From NCBI GenBank assembly GCA_018623995.1, contig JAAZUV010000080.1:1-6500 (forward strand): a stretch of 6,500 bases of DNA, written 5' to 3'. Below are positions 6,448-6,500 of this stretch, piece after piece (position 1 is the first letter of the stretch; the number at the start of each line of letters is the position of its first letter). The stretch is from Methanobacteriota archaeon (GTDB lineage: Archaea; Thermoplasmatota; Poseidoniia; Poseidoniales; Poseidoniaceae). The notes beneath the pieces are model-generated. The model saw only the letters and a list, made by a program, of their open reading frames with translations, did not search any database and was not told the origin of the DNA. The translations under genes and the position numbers were made by a program.

Positions 6448-6500
6448 TTGTGCTGAGCGCTGAACGGGACAATCTCTTCGATCAAATCGATGTGTCCAAC
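6444..6500 (-). CDS. C-terminal end of an unidentified protein (partial)
   Basis: From the right edge a minus-strand frame reads 18 sense codons and then TGA at 6446-6444: VGHIDLIEEIVPFSAQHK. A second minus frame closes within six codons, and the third runs on through the tRNA, which is unlikely for a gene. The composition, codon choice and a stop just before the tRNA make a real C-terminus plausible. Too little is present to name a family, and the beginning lies outside the window. Confidence 0.5.
   Translation of the reverse strand, partial: VGHIDLIEEIVPFSAQHK

Overview
The window reads as a piece of a planktonic archaeal genome, most likely Marine Group II (Poseidoniales, Euryarchaeota). 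The reasons are these. The tRNA-Pro has a G1-C72 pair with A73 and no encoded CCA; bacterial tRNA-Pro normally has C1-G72. There is a very large secreted Ser/Thr-rich beta-helix protein with DxDxDG calcium repeats and a C-terminal membrane anchor. Leaderless-looking starts sit next to one strong GAGGTGAT ribosome binding site. The assignment is inferred from style and not proven. I see no mobile element, CRISPR array or phage gene.

Everything supportable is on the minus strand, so transcription runs from high to low coordinates. At the right edge is the last 18 codons of an unidentified gene (6444-6500). Ten bases later comes tRNA-Pro(GGG) (6359-6433). A 73-bp gap with a weak TATA-like element and two palindromes leads into a 1550-residue cell-surface protein (1633-6285), which fills about 70% of the window. 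Its stop codon overlaps the ribosome binding site of a small membrane protein with a PH-like cytosolic part (1096-1590, possibly starting at an AUA codon at 1623). Then come a PPC/DUF296-domain protein (615-1055) and, 24 bp further, the N-terminal third of an NAD+-dependent DNA ligase (1-590), which runs off the left edge. All gaps are filled or short; no stretch over 300 bases lacks a gene.

The surface protein and the small membrane protein look translationally coupled and may work together at the envelope. The PPC protein and the ligase form a second tight pair with no obvious shared pathway. The points most worth a second look are the possible AUA start under an optimal Shine-Dalgarno, the ligase with substitutions at several NAD+-site positions, the duplicated beta-helix architecture of the surface protein, and a perfect 8-bp helix between the leader and trailer of the pre-tRNA.
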